A DNA stretch of 42,786 bases from Kitasatospora aureofaciens (GTDB lineage: Bacteria; Actinomycetota; Actinomycetes; Streptomycetales; Streptomycetaceae), in the NCBI GenBank assembly GCA_000720845.1, contig JODU01000040.1, positions 1 through 42,786 on the forward strand, in the 5' to 3' direction. Under the pieces are notes generated by a model, which made no database searches, had not been told where the DNA came from, and was given only the letters and a program-made list of their open reading frames with translations. How positions within the stretch are numbered: position 1 is the stretch's first letter; every line of letters begins with the position of its first letter. A program made the position numbers and the translations under genes. Below are positions 32,707-42,637 of this stretch, piece after piece.

Positions 32707-33188
32707 GCAGGCGACTACTACTCAGTCACCCAATCGTTGCCGTCCGGCCGACCGTACCTGAGGGAGCGGCTCGCCAACTCGACAGCCGGCGAGTAGCAGA
32801 CGATCGCCCTCGACATCGACAACACCTCCCTGGAGACCGACTTCGGCTTCAGCCACCCGCAGCCCGCCAACCGGCCGGTCCTGGAGGTCGCCGAGTACAC
32901 CCAGGAGCACGGCGTCGCCCTGTTCTTCGAGACCGCCCGCCCCGGCATCATCGAGGCGCCCACGAAGTGGAACCTCGCCCACGCCGGGTACGAGTCCTCC
33001 GGGCTGTACGCCCGCGGCTTCCTCGACCTGTTCAAGGACGTCGCCGAGTACAAGACCGAACAGCGCGCCGAGAGCGAGTCCCAGGGCTACACGATCACCC
33101 GCGAACATCGGCAACAGCGCCACCGACCTGTCGGGCGGCCACGCCGAGCGCACCTTCAAGCTCCGGACCACGGGGGCAGTTGTCCTGA
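32707..33188 (+). pseudogene. Broken HAD-family acid phosphatase
   Basis: The frame reads YYSVTQSLPSGRPYLRE, an in-frame TAG (32795-32797), then IALDIDNTSLETDFGFSHPQ, the HAD motif I D-x-D-N-T. ALFFETARPG and GLYARGFLDLFKD follow. One extra C near 33091 shifts the frame; the shifted frame then gives NIGNSATDLSGGHAERTFKL, the expected phosphatase C-terminus, and further small shifts precede a TGA at 33186. The signal peptide and N-terminus are missing. So the gene is 5'-truncated, has a stop and has at least two frameshifts. Intact relatives are secreted class B-like phosphatases. Confidence 0.82.
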
Positions 33189-33209
33189 CGCGGGTCTCCT
33201 GACGCCGGA

Positions 33210-33215
33210 TAAGCT
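33210..33215 (+). promoter_or_regulatory. Candidate -10 for NACHT 3
   Basis: TAAGCT lies 33 bp before the ATG of NACHT 3, after the phosphatase relic. Upstream is a direct repeat of CCTGACGC. It may give NACHT 3 its own transcript; no clear -35. Confidence 0.3.
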
Positions 33216-33248
33216 CCCCTCGTCGACCGACGACCACGGGGGTGGCAG

Positions 33249-36200
33249 ATGGAACCGGCGGTACTGGGCGGAAAGTTGGCGTCCAGCATGGTCGCCCCGC
33301 TGGTGAAGAAGCTGTTCGTCACGGGCGGGCCCGGCGCCGGACTGGTCGACCGGCCGGTCCGGCTGGACCGACTGGTGTCCTTCCGGGGCGAGCGGCGCCA
33401 CCTCGGTGAGACGGAGGTGGGCAAGCTCGCCGGGCGGCTGGTCGGGGCGTCCCTGGACTCCCCCGGCGAGCCGCCCTTTCGGCGCGACGAGGAGACGGCC
33501 GTCGCCCTCGCCCTGGCCGCCCGGCTGCTCGCCCTCGGCGACCTGGACATGGACGACGTACAGGCGGTGCGGCTGGGGCACCGGGAGCTGGCCGCCCGGC
33601 TGAGGCGGCAGGCGGCCGGGTCCGGAGACGGGCTCTCCGCCGACGCCCGCTACTTCCTCGACTCGGCGACCGAGTGGGCCTGCCTGCACGTCCTGGAGTT
33701 CTTCACCCGGCGGTCGACGTTCGTCGCACGGACGCTGGTGGAGCAGACGCGGTCGCAGACGGAACTGATCGCGAAGGTGGACGAGCTGATCGCCCGCACC
33801 CCGCGCCCGGACAGCCGGGACACCGCGTTCGAGCGCCGCTACCTGCCGTACGTCGCCGAACGGCACAACCACCTCACCATCTACGGCCTCGACCTGCGCG
33901 ACTCGCCTGATCGGTGGCCGCTGGAGGTCGCCTACCTGAGCCTGGAGGCGACGGCGGACGGGGAACCCGGCCGGGACACCTTGCCCGGCGAGAACGCGCC
34001 GGCCCGCACCGGACGGATGCCCGCCGACGCGGCACTCGACAGGGAACCCCGTGTGCTGCTGCGCGGCGACGCGGGTTCCGGCAAGACGACCCTGGTGCAA
34101 TGGCTGGCCGTGACCGCGGCACGGGAGGGCACGCGCATCCCGTTCGTCCTCCCCCTGCGCACCCTGATCCGCACCGGTCCCCTGCCGGCCCCGTCCGCCT
34201 TCCTCAGCGCGGTCGGCTGCCCACTGTCACCGCCGGACGGCTGGGCGGAACGCGTCCTGACAGCGGGCCGCGCCCTGGTCATGGTCGACGGACTGGACGA
34301 GATTCCGCAGGCCGACCGCCACGCCACCCGGGACTGGCTGAGCGGCCTCCTCCACGCCTACCCCCGCAACCGCTGGCTGCTGACCACCCGCCCCACGGCC
34401 GTGCGCGCCGACTGGCTTGCCCAGGAACGCTTCGGAGAACTCTCCCTCGCGCCGATGGGCCGGGCGGAGGTCGCCACCTTCGTCCACCGCTGGCACGAGG
34501 CCGCCCGCGCCCCCGAGTACGAGCAGCGACTGCTGGACTCCCTGCGCACCAAGCGCGACCTGGCCCGCCTCGTCACCAACCCGCTGATGTGCGGCCTGGT
34601 CTGCGCCCTGCACCGCGAACGCCGCGGTTATCTGCCCACGGGACGCAAGGAGTTGTACGACGCGGCCCTCACCATGCTCCTGGCCCGCCGGGACCGGGAA
34701 CGGGGCATGGGCGCCGTGGACGGCCCGGAGCCGGGCGAGGAGGCCCAACTCGAACTGCTGCAGCGGATCGCCTACGCCCTCGTCCTCAGCGGTCGGCAAG
34801 AGATGACGCTGGAGACTGCCGAGGGCATCGTGGACCGGGCCCTGCCTGCCCTCGGCCCCGTCTCCGGGCAGCGGGACGCCGCCGCGGTGCTGAGGGCCCT
34901 GCTGCTGCGCAGCGGCGTACTGCGCCGCCCGGCCGAGGGCATCCTGGACTTCGTCCACCGCACCTTCCAGGACTACCTGGCGGCCCGGTACGCGGTCGAG
35001 CAGGGTCACCTCGGCGTGCTCACCGGCCGAGCCGACGACACCGAGTGGGAGGACGTCATCCGCATGGCCGTGGCCCACGCCCGGCCCCGCGAACGCGTCT
35101 CCGTGCTCAGGGAACTGCTGCGCAGGGACGATCCCCGGCTCACCCTGCTGGCCCTGGCCTGCCTGGAGCACGCCGCGGCCCTGGACCCGGCGGTACGAGC
35201 CGAGGTGGAGGACCGAGCCGCCGAGCTGATCCCGCCGCGCACTGCCGAGGCTGCTCGGGAGCTTGCGGGGGCGGGACCGCTGGTGCTGGAGCTGCTGCCG
35301 GGACCGGATGGCTTGTCGGCCGAGGAGGCCCTGGGCGTCACGGTCACGGCCTCGGTTCTGGGTGGCGAGGAACCCGACGGCGCCCTCACCGTGTTGCGCC
35401 GCTTCCGGGACCACCCCGACCTCGACGTGCGGCGGCAGCTCGTTGGCACGTGGCACCGCTTCGACGCGGCGGAGTACGCGGCCGAGGTTCTGGACCACCT
35501 GGACCGGGCGGACCTCGTCCTCGCCTGCGACACGCCCGAGCAGCTCGCGACGCTCGCCGGAATGCGTCCGTGGAACCAACTGAGCATCTCAGGGAGGTAC
35601 TCCGCCGGGGACATCGCCGCCCGGGTCCCCGAGCCCTCGGCGGTGACGGAGCTGACTCTCGCCGACAACCCGCTGCTGACGGAGTTGGACGCCCTGCACC
35701 GTTTCACCTCACTGACGCGGCTTGCGTACTACAGGTGTCCGAACGCACGCGGCCTGGACCGGCTGGCGGGGCTCGGCCTGAGCGAACTCATCCTCGGCTC
35801 CGACACCGACCCCTCGGGGATCCGGTCCCTCAGCTCCTTGACCCTGCTTTCGCTGACGCCGGACCTGCCGGGCGCCGGGCTCACCGACGCACTGCCCACC
35901 GACGCCCCGCTGCGCTTCCTCTACCTGGGCGACACGTGTACGGAGCCGGGCGGGCTGCTGGGACTCGGCCACTGGAGGACGCTACAGACCCTCAGCCTCG
36001 GCGCGTTGACCACGGAGCTGACGGAGGACGACTGGCAGGAGGTCGCCTCCCTGCCCGCGCTCACCTACCTGTACCTGGACGCCGCGATCCTCCGGGAGGT
36101 GCCCGCCTCCATCGGCCGTATGCCGGAGCTGCCGGGCATCGAGGTGCTGACGGTCCACGGCATGGAAGGCACCGAACACCTCGCGGCACTCGCGGCCCGG

Positions 36201-36311
36201 CTGCCGGGCGTGCACCACGTGACCCTCGCGAACCGCCTCGGCCACTCCTTCCCCCTGTCCGACTTCCGTCCGCTCTTTCCCAGCGCCGAAGTGGTTCTGA
36301 GCAGACGCTGA
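33249..36311 (+). CDS. NACHT NTPase 3 with leucine-rich repeat C-terminus, NLR-like (1020 aa)
   Basis: The N-terminal helical domain closely matches NACHT 1 (SSMVAPLVKKLFVTGGPGAG, then VDRPVRLDRLVSF). It joins at LTIYGLDLRDSPDRWPLE to the NACHT NTPase with P-loop GDAGSGKTTLVQWLA (Lys279) and Walker B LVMVDGLDEI (Asp347, Asp350, Glu351). NPLMCGLVCALHR (Asn444) and FVHRTFQDYLAA (His570) follow. From about residue 795 to 1000 runs an expanded leucine-rich repeat array (VTELTLADNPLLTEL, SLTRLAYYRC, LSELILGSD, LTLLSLTPDL, LRFLYLGDT, LQTLSLGAL, LTYLYLDAA). N-effector, NTPase and LRR is the architecture of eukaryotic NLRs. GGGGGTGG provides the Shine-Dalgarno. Confidence 0.94.
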   Translation: MEPAVLGGKLASSMVAPLVKKLFVTGGPGAGLVDRPVRLDRLVSFRGERRHLGETEVGKLAGRLVGASLDSPGEPPFRRDEETAVALALAARLLALGDLDMDDVQAVRLGHRELAARLRRQAAGSGDGLSADARYFLDSATEWACLHVLEFFTRRSTFVARTLVEQTRSQTELIAKVDELIARTPRPDSRDTAFERRYLPYVAERHNHLTIYGLDLRDSPDRWPLEVAYLSLEATADGEPGRDTLPGENAPARTGRMPADAALDREPRVLLRGDAGSGKTTLVQWLAVTAAREGTRIPFVLPLRTLIRTGPLPAPSAFLSAVGCPLSPPDGWAERVLTAGRALVMVDGLDEIPQADRHATRDWLSGLLHAYPRNRWLLTTRPTAVRADWLAQERFGELSLAPMGRAEVATFVHRWHEAARAPEYEQRLLDSLRTKRDLARLVTNPLMCGLVCALHRERRGYLPTGRKELYDAALTMLLARRDRERGMGAVDGPEPGEEAQLELLQRIAYALVLSGRQEMTLETAEGIVDRALPALGPVSGQRDAAAVLRALLLRSGVLRRPAEGILDFVHRTFQDYLAARYAVEQGHLGVLTGRADDTEWEDVIRMAVAHARPRERVSVLRELLRRDDPRLTLLALACLEHAAALDPAVRAEVEDRAAELIPPRTAEAARELAGAGPLVLELLPGPDGLSAEEALGVTVTASVLGGEEPDGALTVLRRFRDHPDLDVRRQLVGTWHRFDAAEYAAEVLDHLDRADLVLACDTPEQLATLAGMRPWNQLSISGRYSAGDIAARVPEPSAVTELTLADNPLLTELDALHRFTSLTRLAYYRCPNARGLDRLAGLGLSELILGSDTDPSGIRSLSSLTLLSLTPDLPGAGLTDALPTDAPLRFLYLGDTCTEPGGLLGLGHWRTLQTLSLGALTTELTEDDWQEVASLPALTYLYLDAAILREVPASIGRMPELPGIEVLTVHGMEGTEHLAALAARLPGVHHVTLANRLGHSFPLSDFRPLFPSAEVVLSRR

Positions 36312-36322
36312 CCCGGGCATGC

Positions 36323-36366
36323 GAAAGGGGCTGTCCCGGGACCGGAGTCCCGGGACAGCCCCTTTC
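36323..36366. terminator. Strong bidirectional terminator between NACHT 3 and clpC
   Basis: The arms GAAAGGGGCTGTCCCGGGA (36323-36341) and its exact complement (36348-36366) form a 19-bp stem with a 6-nt loop. A-rich and T-rich ends suit both convergent genes. Confidence 0.92.
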
Positions 36367-36385
36367 CAGGCTCACCCCCGGAGGG

Positions 36386-38914
<2,529 letters not shown>

Positions 38915-38916
38915 CG

Positions 38917-39153
38917 TTAATCGCTCCTCAGAGCGGTCAGGCAGTAAGGGGAACTTCCCCTCCCTGTCCTTCCGCAGCTTAGTCCCGCAAGCGGGGACCG
39001 CTCATTCCAACTGCCGACACCGTCGATGGCCTCCTGACCCCTGACGCCGACATCTGCCACAACCCGATGGTGCGAGACGATGTTCCCGCAGGCCAGGCAC
39101 TTACCCCACTCGCCAGTACGCCGATGGCGAACGCGAGACGGCCCGATCTGCAT
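38917..39153 (-). CDS. Candidate leader ORF upstream of clpC (78 aa)
   Basis: An ATG at 39153 has an excellent Shine-Dalgarno (GGGAGGGGGCGAC-ATG). The frame stays open for 78 codons and its TAA stop ends 2 nt before the clpC ATG, with the clpC Shine-Dalgarno inside its last codons. The peptide has one CxxC (KCLACGN). Third-position GC is clearly lower than in neighbouring genes, so it may be a chance frame. Its second half includes the palindrome AGGGGAA-C-TTCCCCT (38947-38961). The whole clpC upstream gap (38915-39355) otherwise holds only regulatory sites. Confidence 0.3.
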   Translation of the reverse strand: MQIGPSRVRHRRTGEWGKCLACGNIVSHHRVVADVGVRGQEAIDGVGSWNERSPLAGLSCGRTGRGSSPYCLTALRSD

Positions 39154-39224
39154 GTCGCCCCCTCCCACTAGGGATGTCTTACCCGCTGGGACGGACACTC
39201 CATGCCGCGCGCACCGGTTCCCTC

Positions 39225-39238
39225 CGCTACGGGCGAAC
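39225..39238 (-). promoter_or_regulatory. ClgR-type box upstream of clpC
   Basis: On the minus strand the site reads GTTCGC-CCGTA-GCG, an exact match to the Streptomyces ClgR consensus GTTCGC-N5-GCG. TAAGAC, a possible -10, lies about 43 bp downstream (39181-39176), so the box would be centred near -60, fitting activation of clpC. Confidence 0.7.
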
Positions 39239-39355
39239 AACCTTGCGCCTCCCCGCACCCCCGCACGCCCCCTCTTGCCGCCCTCGTCCAGCACTCTGCG
39301 CATTCGGATCAACACCCAGCGTAACCCGAGGGCTCTTCGGACGGTTGCACTTGGC

Positions 39356-40060
39356 ATGGTTGGCGCCCCGCACCCCGTCTCCCCCGTCGCTCCCGTGTCC
39401 CCCGTTGTGCCGTCGCCCCGGCGGCCCACCCAGAACGGCGGCTCGGCGTCGGAGCGGATGCGGTGGTGGTACGAGAGCGGGCTCGGGTGGCCGACGGCGC
39501 CCGGGGAACCGGTGCGGCTGCGCACGGGCGTGCGCTTCGACGTCCTCGACGTGCCGGCCGAAGCGGGGTACGCGACGCTGGAGCGGCTGGACCGGCTGAT
39601 GCGTGCCGGCCGGTCCGGACAGGCCGGTGCGGATTCGCCGGCACCGGGCTTCCCGGTGGCCGTCCAGGGCGGGCGGATGCTGCTGCTCGTGGCGGCGGGC
39701 GCCGCGGAGGAGCTGCCGGGGCTGCTGGAGTGGCTGGAGTGGGGCTCGCTGGCACTCGACCTGACGGCTGTCGGGGCGGGCGGCCTCGTGGACGCTCCCC
39801 TTGCTCCGGAGCCCGGCCCGGCCGGGCTGCCGCCGCGTCCCCCGGAGCGCGACGGCCTGCGAGGGGCCGCTGTCTGGCTGCGACCCCCGGAGCCGGGGTG
39901 CGAGGTGGGGTCCTCGCTGCCGGCGATGTCGGTCCCCGGACGGACCGGGACCGCCCTCGATCTCGCCCGGCTGGTCCACACACTGGCCACGCATTGCCAC
40001 CGCGTCCGGCTCACCGCGAGCGGCCCGCCGCGGGCGCGGCCCGTGGCACCGATCGCGTGA
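39356..40060 (+). CDS. Hypothetical protein, possibly prim-pol-related (234 aa)
   Basis: Coding signal is clear from about 39430. RMRWWYESGLGWPTAPGEPVRLRTGVRFDVLDVPAEAGYATLERL, then FPVAVQGGRMLLLVAAGAAEELPGLLEWLEWG and AAVWLRPPEPGCEVG resemble Streptomyces proteins annotated as bifunctional DNA primase/polymerase N-terminal (prim-pol) domains, but I cannot confirm the catalytic acids. The start is placed at ATG 39356; the frame is open up to 39080, but that part is Pro/Arg-rich and overlaps the clpC regulatory region. A later ATG at RMRWWYES is possible. Its TGA stop abuts the lsr2 TGA stop head-on (TGATCA). Confidence 0.65.
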   Translation: MVGAPHPVSPVAPVSPVVPSPRRPTQNGGSASERMRWWYESGLGWPTAPGEPVRLRTGVRFDVLDVPAEAGYATLERLDRLMRAGRSGQAGADSPAPGFPVAVQGGRMLLLVAAGAAEELPGLLEWLEWGSLALDLTAVGAGGLVDAPLAPEPGPAGLPPRPPERDGLRGAAVWLRPPEPGCEVGSSLPAMSVPGRTGTALDLARLVHTLATHCHRVRLTASGPPRARPVAPIA

Positions 40061-40396
40061 TCAGCCGTTGGCCTGCTCGTACGCCTCGCGGACCTTCGCG
40101 GGGACACGGCCGCGGTCGTTGACGTCCCAGCCGTTCTCCTTCGCCCAGGCGCGGATCGCCGCGGTGTCCTGGCTGCCGCCGGAAGCGGCGCGCGCCTTGC
40201 CGCGACCGCCCGAGGCACGGCCACCGGTACGACGGCCACCCTTCAGGTACGGATCGAGAAGACCGCGGAGCTTGTCCGCGTTGGCGGTGGTGAGGTCGAT
40301 CTCGTAGGTCTTGCCGTCCAGTGCGAACGTCACGGTCTCGTCTGCCTCGCCGCCGTCGAGGTCGTCGACAAGAAGGACCTGAACCTTCTGTGCCAC
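40061..40396 (-). CDS. lsr2: Nucleoid-associated protein Lsr2 (111 aa)
   Basis: Lsr2 binds and bridges AT-rich DNA and silences foreign genes, the actinobacterial counterpart of H-NS. The N-terminal dimerisation domain reads AQKVQVLLVDDLDGGEADETVTFALDG and KTYEIDL. The C-terminal AT-hook-like domain is AAIRAWAKENGWDVNDRGRVPAKVREAY with the DNA-inserting RGR. A basic Arg/Gly linker joins them. The GTG start at 40396 has AAAGGAA upstream and gives the usual length; the frame remains open to 40579 but that part is not Lsr2. Confidence 0.97.
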   Translation of the reverse strand: MAQKVQVLLVDDLDGGEADETVTFALDGKTYEIDLTTANADKLRGLLDPYLKGGRRTGGRASGGRGKARAASGGSQDTAAIRAWAKENGWDVNDRGRVPAKVREAYEQANG

Positions 40397-40473
40397 CGGA
40401 TTTCCTTTCATCGATAACTTGAGGGTCGGGAGTCCGCCGGCGTCCGCCGTATCGCCGCCCCTTGTTATATGCA

Positions 40474-40485
40474 GTACTGCAGTAC
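40474..40485. promoter_or_regulatory. 12-bp palindrome in the lsr2 promoter region
   Basis: GTACTGCAGTAC is a perfect palindrome, overlapped by GCAGTACTGC (40471-40480). On the minus strand TATAAC lies next to it (40470-40465), a good -10 for lsr2. The palindrome would thus sit over the -10/-35 spacer. The gap 40397-40656 is unusually AT-rich and holds no gene. Confidence 0.5.
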
Positions 40486-40656
40486 GCCGGAAAGCAAACC
40501 GCTTTTGCCGGAAAAACACAAACCCCCGGCGGAGGCCGGTAGCCCGGCCCCGGGCCGGAAACATGCGCGTTTCGGACATAGGGAACCCGTGAAGGGTGCG
40601 TCGGTGGAATAAACCTCAAACCTCGAGGGCCGTGGACGCCTGGCGCTGCCCGGCGA

Positions 40657-41166
40657 TCACAGATGCAGAAGCATCCGGCTGTTGCCCAAGGTGTTCGGTT
40701 TCACTCGTTCGAGCCCCAGGAACTCCGCAACGCCCTCGTCATAGGAACGCAGCAGCTCCGCGTACACATCGGTGTCGACCGGTGTCTCCCCGATCTCCAC
40801 GAAGCCGTGCTTGCCGAAGAAGTCCACTTCGAAGGTGAGGCAGAAAACGCGGCGAACACCGAGCCAGCGCGCCGTGTCCAGCAACTTCTCCAGCAGCTTG
40901 TGGCCGACACCCGCGCCCTTCAGGCCGGGCTTCACCGCGAGAGTCCGCACTTCCGCGAGGTCTTCCCACATCACGTGCAGCGCGCCGCAGCCGACCACCT
41001 CGGCGTTGTCGTCCCGTTCCGCGACCCAGAACTCCTGGATGCTCTCGTAAAGCGTCACCATCGCTTTGTCGAGCAGGATGCGGTCACGTACGTACGCATC
41101 GAGGAGCCGGCGTACGTCCGGGACATCGCTGGTGCGGGCCCGCCGGACGCTGATGGCATTTGACAT
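40657..41166 (-). CDS. Short amino-acid N-acetyltransferase (N-acetylglutamate synthase-like) (169 aa)
   Basis: A single GNAT domain with VRRARTSDVPDVRRLLDAYVRDRILLDK at the N-terminus and acetyl-CoA motif VRTLAVKPGLKGAGVGHKLLEKLLD. The motif FCLTFEVDFFGKHGFVEIGETPVDTDVYAELLRSYDEGVAEFLGLERVKPNTLGNSRMLLHL is typical of the short, mycobacterial ArgA-type N-acetylglutamate synthase. It would acetylate glutamate for arginine synthesis. The ATG at 41166 follows the BlaI-type regulator stop by 9 bp, so the two form an operon. Confidence 0.9.
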   Translation of the reverse strand: MSNAISVRRARTSDVPDVRRLLDAYVRDRILLDKAMVTLYESIQEFWVAERDDNAEVVGCGALHVMWEDLAEVRTLAVKPGLKGAGVGHKLLEKLLDTARWLGVRRVFCLTFEVDFFGKHGFVEIGETPVDTDVYAELLRSYDEGVAEFLGLERVKPNTLGNSRMLLHL

Positions 41167-41175
41167 GTGGGGACG

Positions 41176-41586
41176 CTATCGCTCGCCGCCGTCCGGTACG
41201 GCGCCGGGTCCCGGTGCGGGGGTTTCCGGTCCCTGGACGATGCGGATGGCGTCTCCGAGTGCCTGGCGCTGTTCCTCGCTCATCATGCCGAAGAAGGCGA
41301 CGAGGGCCGCGGCGGGGTTGTCGCTCTGGGACCAGGCGTCGTTCATGAGGGCGGCGGCGTAGGCGGCGCGAGTGGAGACCGCCTCATATCGATAGGCCCG
41401 GCCTTCGGACTCGCGGCGCACCCAGCCCTTCTGATGGAGATTGTCCAAAACGGTCATCACGGTGGTGTACGCGATGGACCGTTCCTGTTGCAGGTCTTCC
41501 AGGACTTCTCGAACGGTCACGGGGCGGTTCCACTTCCACACCCTCGTCATGACCGCGTCTTCGAGTTCTCCCAATGGGCGAGGCAC
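41176..41586 (-). CDS. BlaI/MecI-family transcriptional regulator (136 aa)
   Basis: A winged-helix repressor of the BlaI/MecI/CopY family: RPLGELEDAVMTRVWKWNRPVTVREVLEDLQQERSIAYTTVMTVLDNLHQKGWVRRESEGRAYRYEA, then a dimerisation helix region. No BlaR1-type receptor is adjacent, so control by a distant sensor or by another signal is likely. The GTG start at 41586 has TATCGT ending 7 nt upstream and no Shine-Dalgarno. Confidence 0.93.
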   Translation of the reverse strand: MPRPLGELEDAVMTRVWKWNRPVTVREVLEDLQQERSIAYTTVMTVLDNLHQKGWVRRESEGRAYRYEAVSTRAAYAAALMNDAWSQSDNPAAALVAFFGMMSEEQRQALGDAIRIVQGPETPAPGPGAVPDGGER

Positions 41587-41664
41587 GCTTCGAACGATAG
41601 TGGGAGATCGGAGCGATCGCGTGCCGGACGTGCACTTTCGCCGGAAAACGGGCGCAAAAGGGGC

Positions 41665-41690
41665 GTACGGCTCCTTGGGCGGAGCCGTAC
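41665..41690 (-). terminator. Hairpin terminator after the small membrane protein gene
   Basis: GTACGGCTCC (41665-41674) and GGAGCCGTAC (41681-41690) form a perfect 10-bp stem with a 6-nt loop; on the minus strand CCCCTTTTGC follows. Confidence 0.75.
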
Positions 41691-41711
41691 CGAGGGGGGC
41701 CGTCAGGTCGC

Positions 41712-41774
41712 AGGGGGTGGCGGTCTCAGGCCGTGGGGGTGGCGGTCTCAGGCCGTGGGGGTGGCGGTCAGGCC
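41712..41774. repeat. 22-bp tandem repeat
   Basis: GGGGGTGGCGGTCTCAGGCC with two more bases repeats at 22-bp steps (TGGCGGTC begins at 41718, 41740 and 41762). The last copy runs into the stop codon region of the 59-aa membrane protein. Confidence 0.8.
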
Positions 41775-41947
41775 TTGGAGGGCGGGGACGCCTGCCGGGC
41801 GCCCTCCGCCCGCGCGAGGGCGGCGTCGACGACCGCGTCCTCCTTGGCCTTGTTGGCGCCGCCCTGGGTCTTCACGATCACCCGGATCACGCCGATGAAG
41901 AAGACGGCCATCACGGCCGGGGGCAGGAGCGCGGAGACGTAGTCCAT
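41768..41947 (-). CDS. Small single-pass membrane protein (59 aa)
   Basis: The frame from ATG 41947 to TGA 41770-41768 encodes MDYVSALLPPAVMAVFFIG, then VIRVIVKTQGGANKAKEDAV and an Ala/Arg/Ser tail. One membrane helix covers about residues 5-25 and the rest is a charged cytoplasmic tail. Codon third positions are almost all G or C, which supports coding. TACCCT ends 6 nt before the ATG with no Shine-Dalgarno (leaderless). A hairpin terminator lies 78 bp downstream. Function unknown. Confidence 0.82.
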   Translation of the reverse strand: MDYVSALLPPAVMAVFFIGVIRVIVKTQGGANKAKEDAVVDAALARAEGARQASPPSKA

Positions 41948-41970
41948 GGGACCAGGGTAGCCAGGCGCCG

Positions 41971-42561
41971 TCAGCCCGCCGCGAGGTGGTGCCGGGAGTC
42001 CGGGGCGGGCGGCGCCGGCGGGGCGGGCTTGCGGCGGGGGAAGACCTCGCCTGGGGTGGGGACGGGGCGCTTGGGGGTGGCCGGAGCGGGCTGGGGGGAC
42101 GGCTTCGGGGCGGGCTTCTGCGCGGGGTCCTTGTCCGGCTGCCGGCCGCCGGGGAGGGCGTGGAGGGCGTGCAGGCGGGTGCGCGCGGCGGGGAGCGTGG
42201 GGCGGCAGCGGGCGAGGAGCGCCGCCGCGGCGGGGTTGCCGCGCAGGGCGCCCAGGGCGGCGAGGTCGTCCGCGTCGGGGCGGTGGCCGGCGTTCAGCGC
42301 CTCGTCCAGGAGTGTGAGGTAGCCGGTGGCGGTGCCGGGGAGGGCGGCGCGGTACCGGGCCAGGTCGGCCACCAGGAAGGCACGGTGCCGGGCACCCTCC
42401 CGCATCGCCTCGTCTAGCGACTCTGCGAGCTGGAGGCAGTCCGTGGCCTCCTGGGCCGAGACCGGGCTGGGGTTCAGGGCGAGGGCGAGGGCTCGCCGGA
42501 GCACGCGCAGCTCCTGAGCACCGAACGCCATGCCGCCGCGGGGTCCGTAGGGCGTGGGCAT
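41971..42561 (-). CDS. Hypothetical helical protein with Pro-rich tail (196 aa)
   Basis: Residues about 15-140 are Ala/Leu-rich helices (AQELRVLRRALALALNPSPVSAQEATDCLQLAESLDEAMREGARHRAFLVADLARYRAALP). The last 55 residues are a Pro/Lys/Ala-rich disordered tail. No signal or membrane segment. I recognise only a general actinobacterial pattern and give no function. TATCGT ends 6 nt before the ATG at 42561. It is 23 bp upstream of the small membrane protein gene. Confidence 0.8.
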   Translation of the reverse strand: MPTPYGPRGGMAFGAQELRVLRRALALALNPSPVSAQEATDCLQLAESLDEAMREGARHRAFLVADLARYRAALPGTATGYLTLLDEALNAGHRPDADDLAALGALRGNPAAAALLARCRPTLPAARTRLHALHALPGGRQPDKDPAQKPAPKPSPQPAPATPKRPVPTPGEVFPRRKPAPPAPPAPDSRHHLAAG

Positions 42562-42637
42562 GTGGCGACGATACGCGCTAATCAGACAAACTTCGCATAG
42601 GGGGTGTGGGTGTGGCGCGTGTGCCCACCCGGATGCG

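Noticed and set aside
39356..40060. Confident prim-pol (primase/polymerase) assignment
   Set aside because: Overall resemblance only; catalytic acidic residues could not be identified, so the call stays tentative.
40397..40579. Upstream extension of the lsr2 frame
   Set aside because: Not Lsr2-like and overlaps the probable promoter; the GTG at 40396 with its Shine-Dalgarno gives the usual 111 aa.
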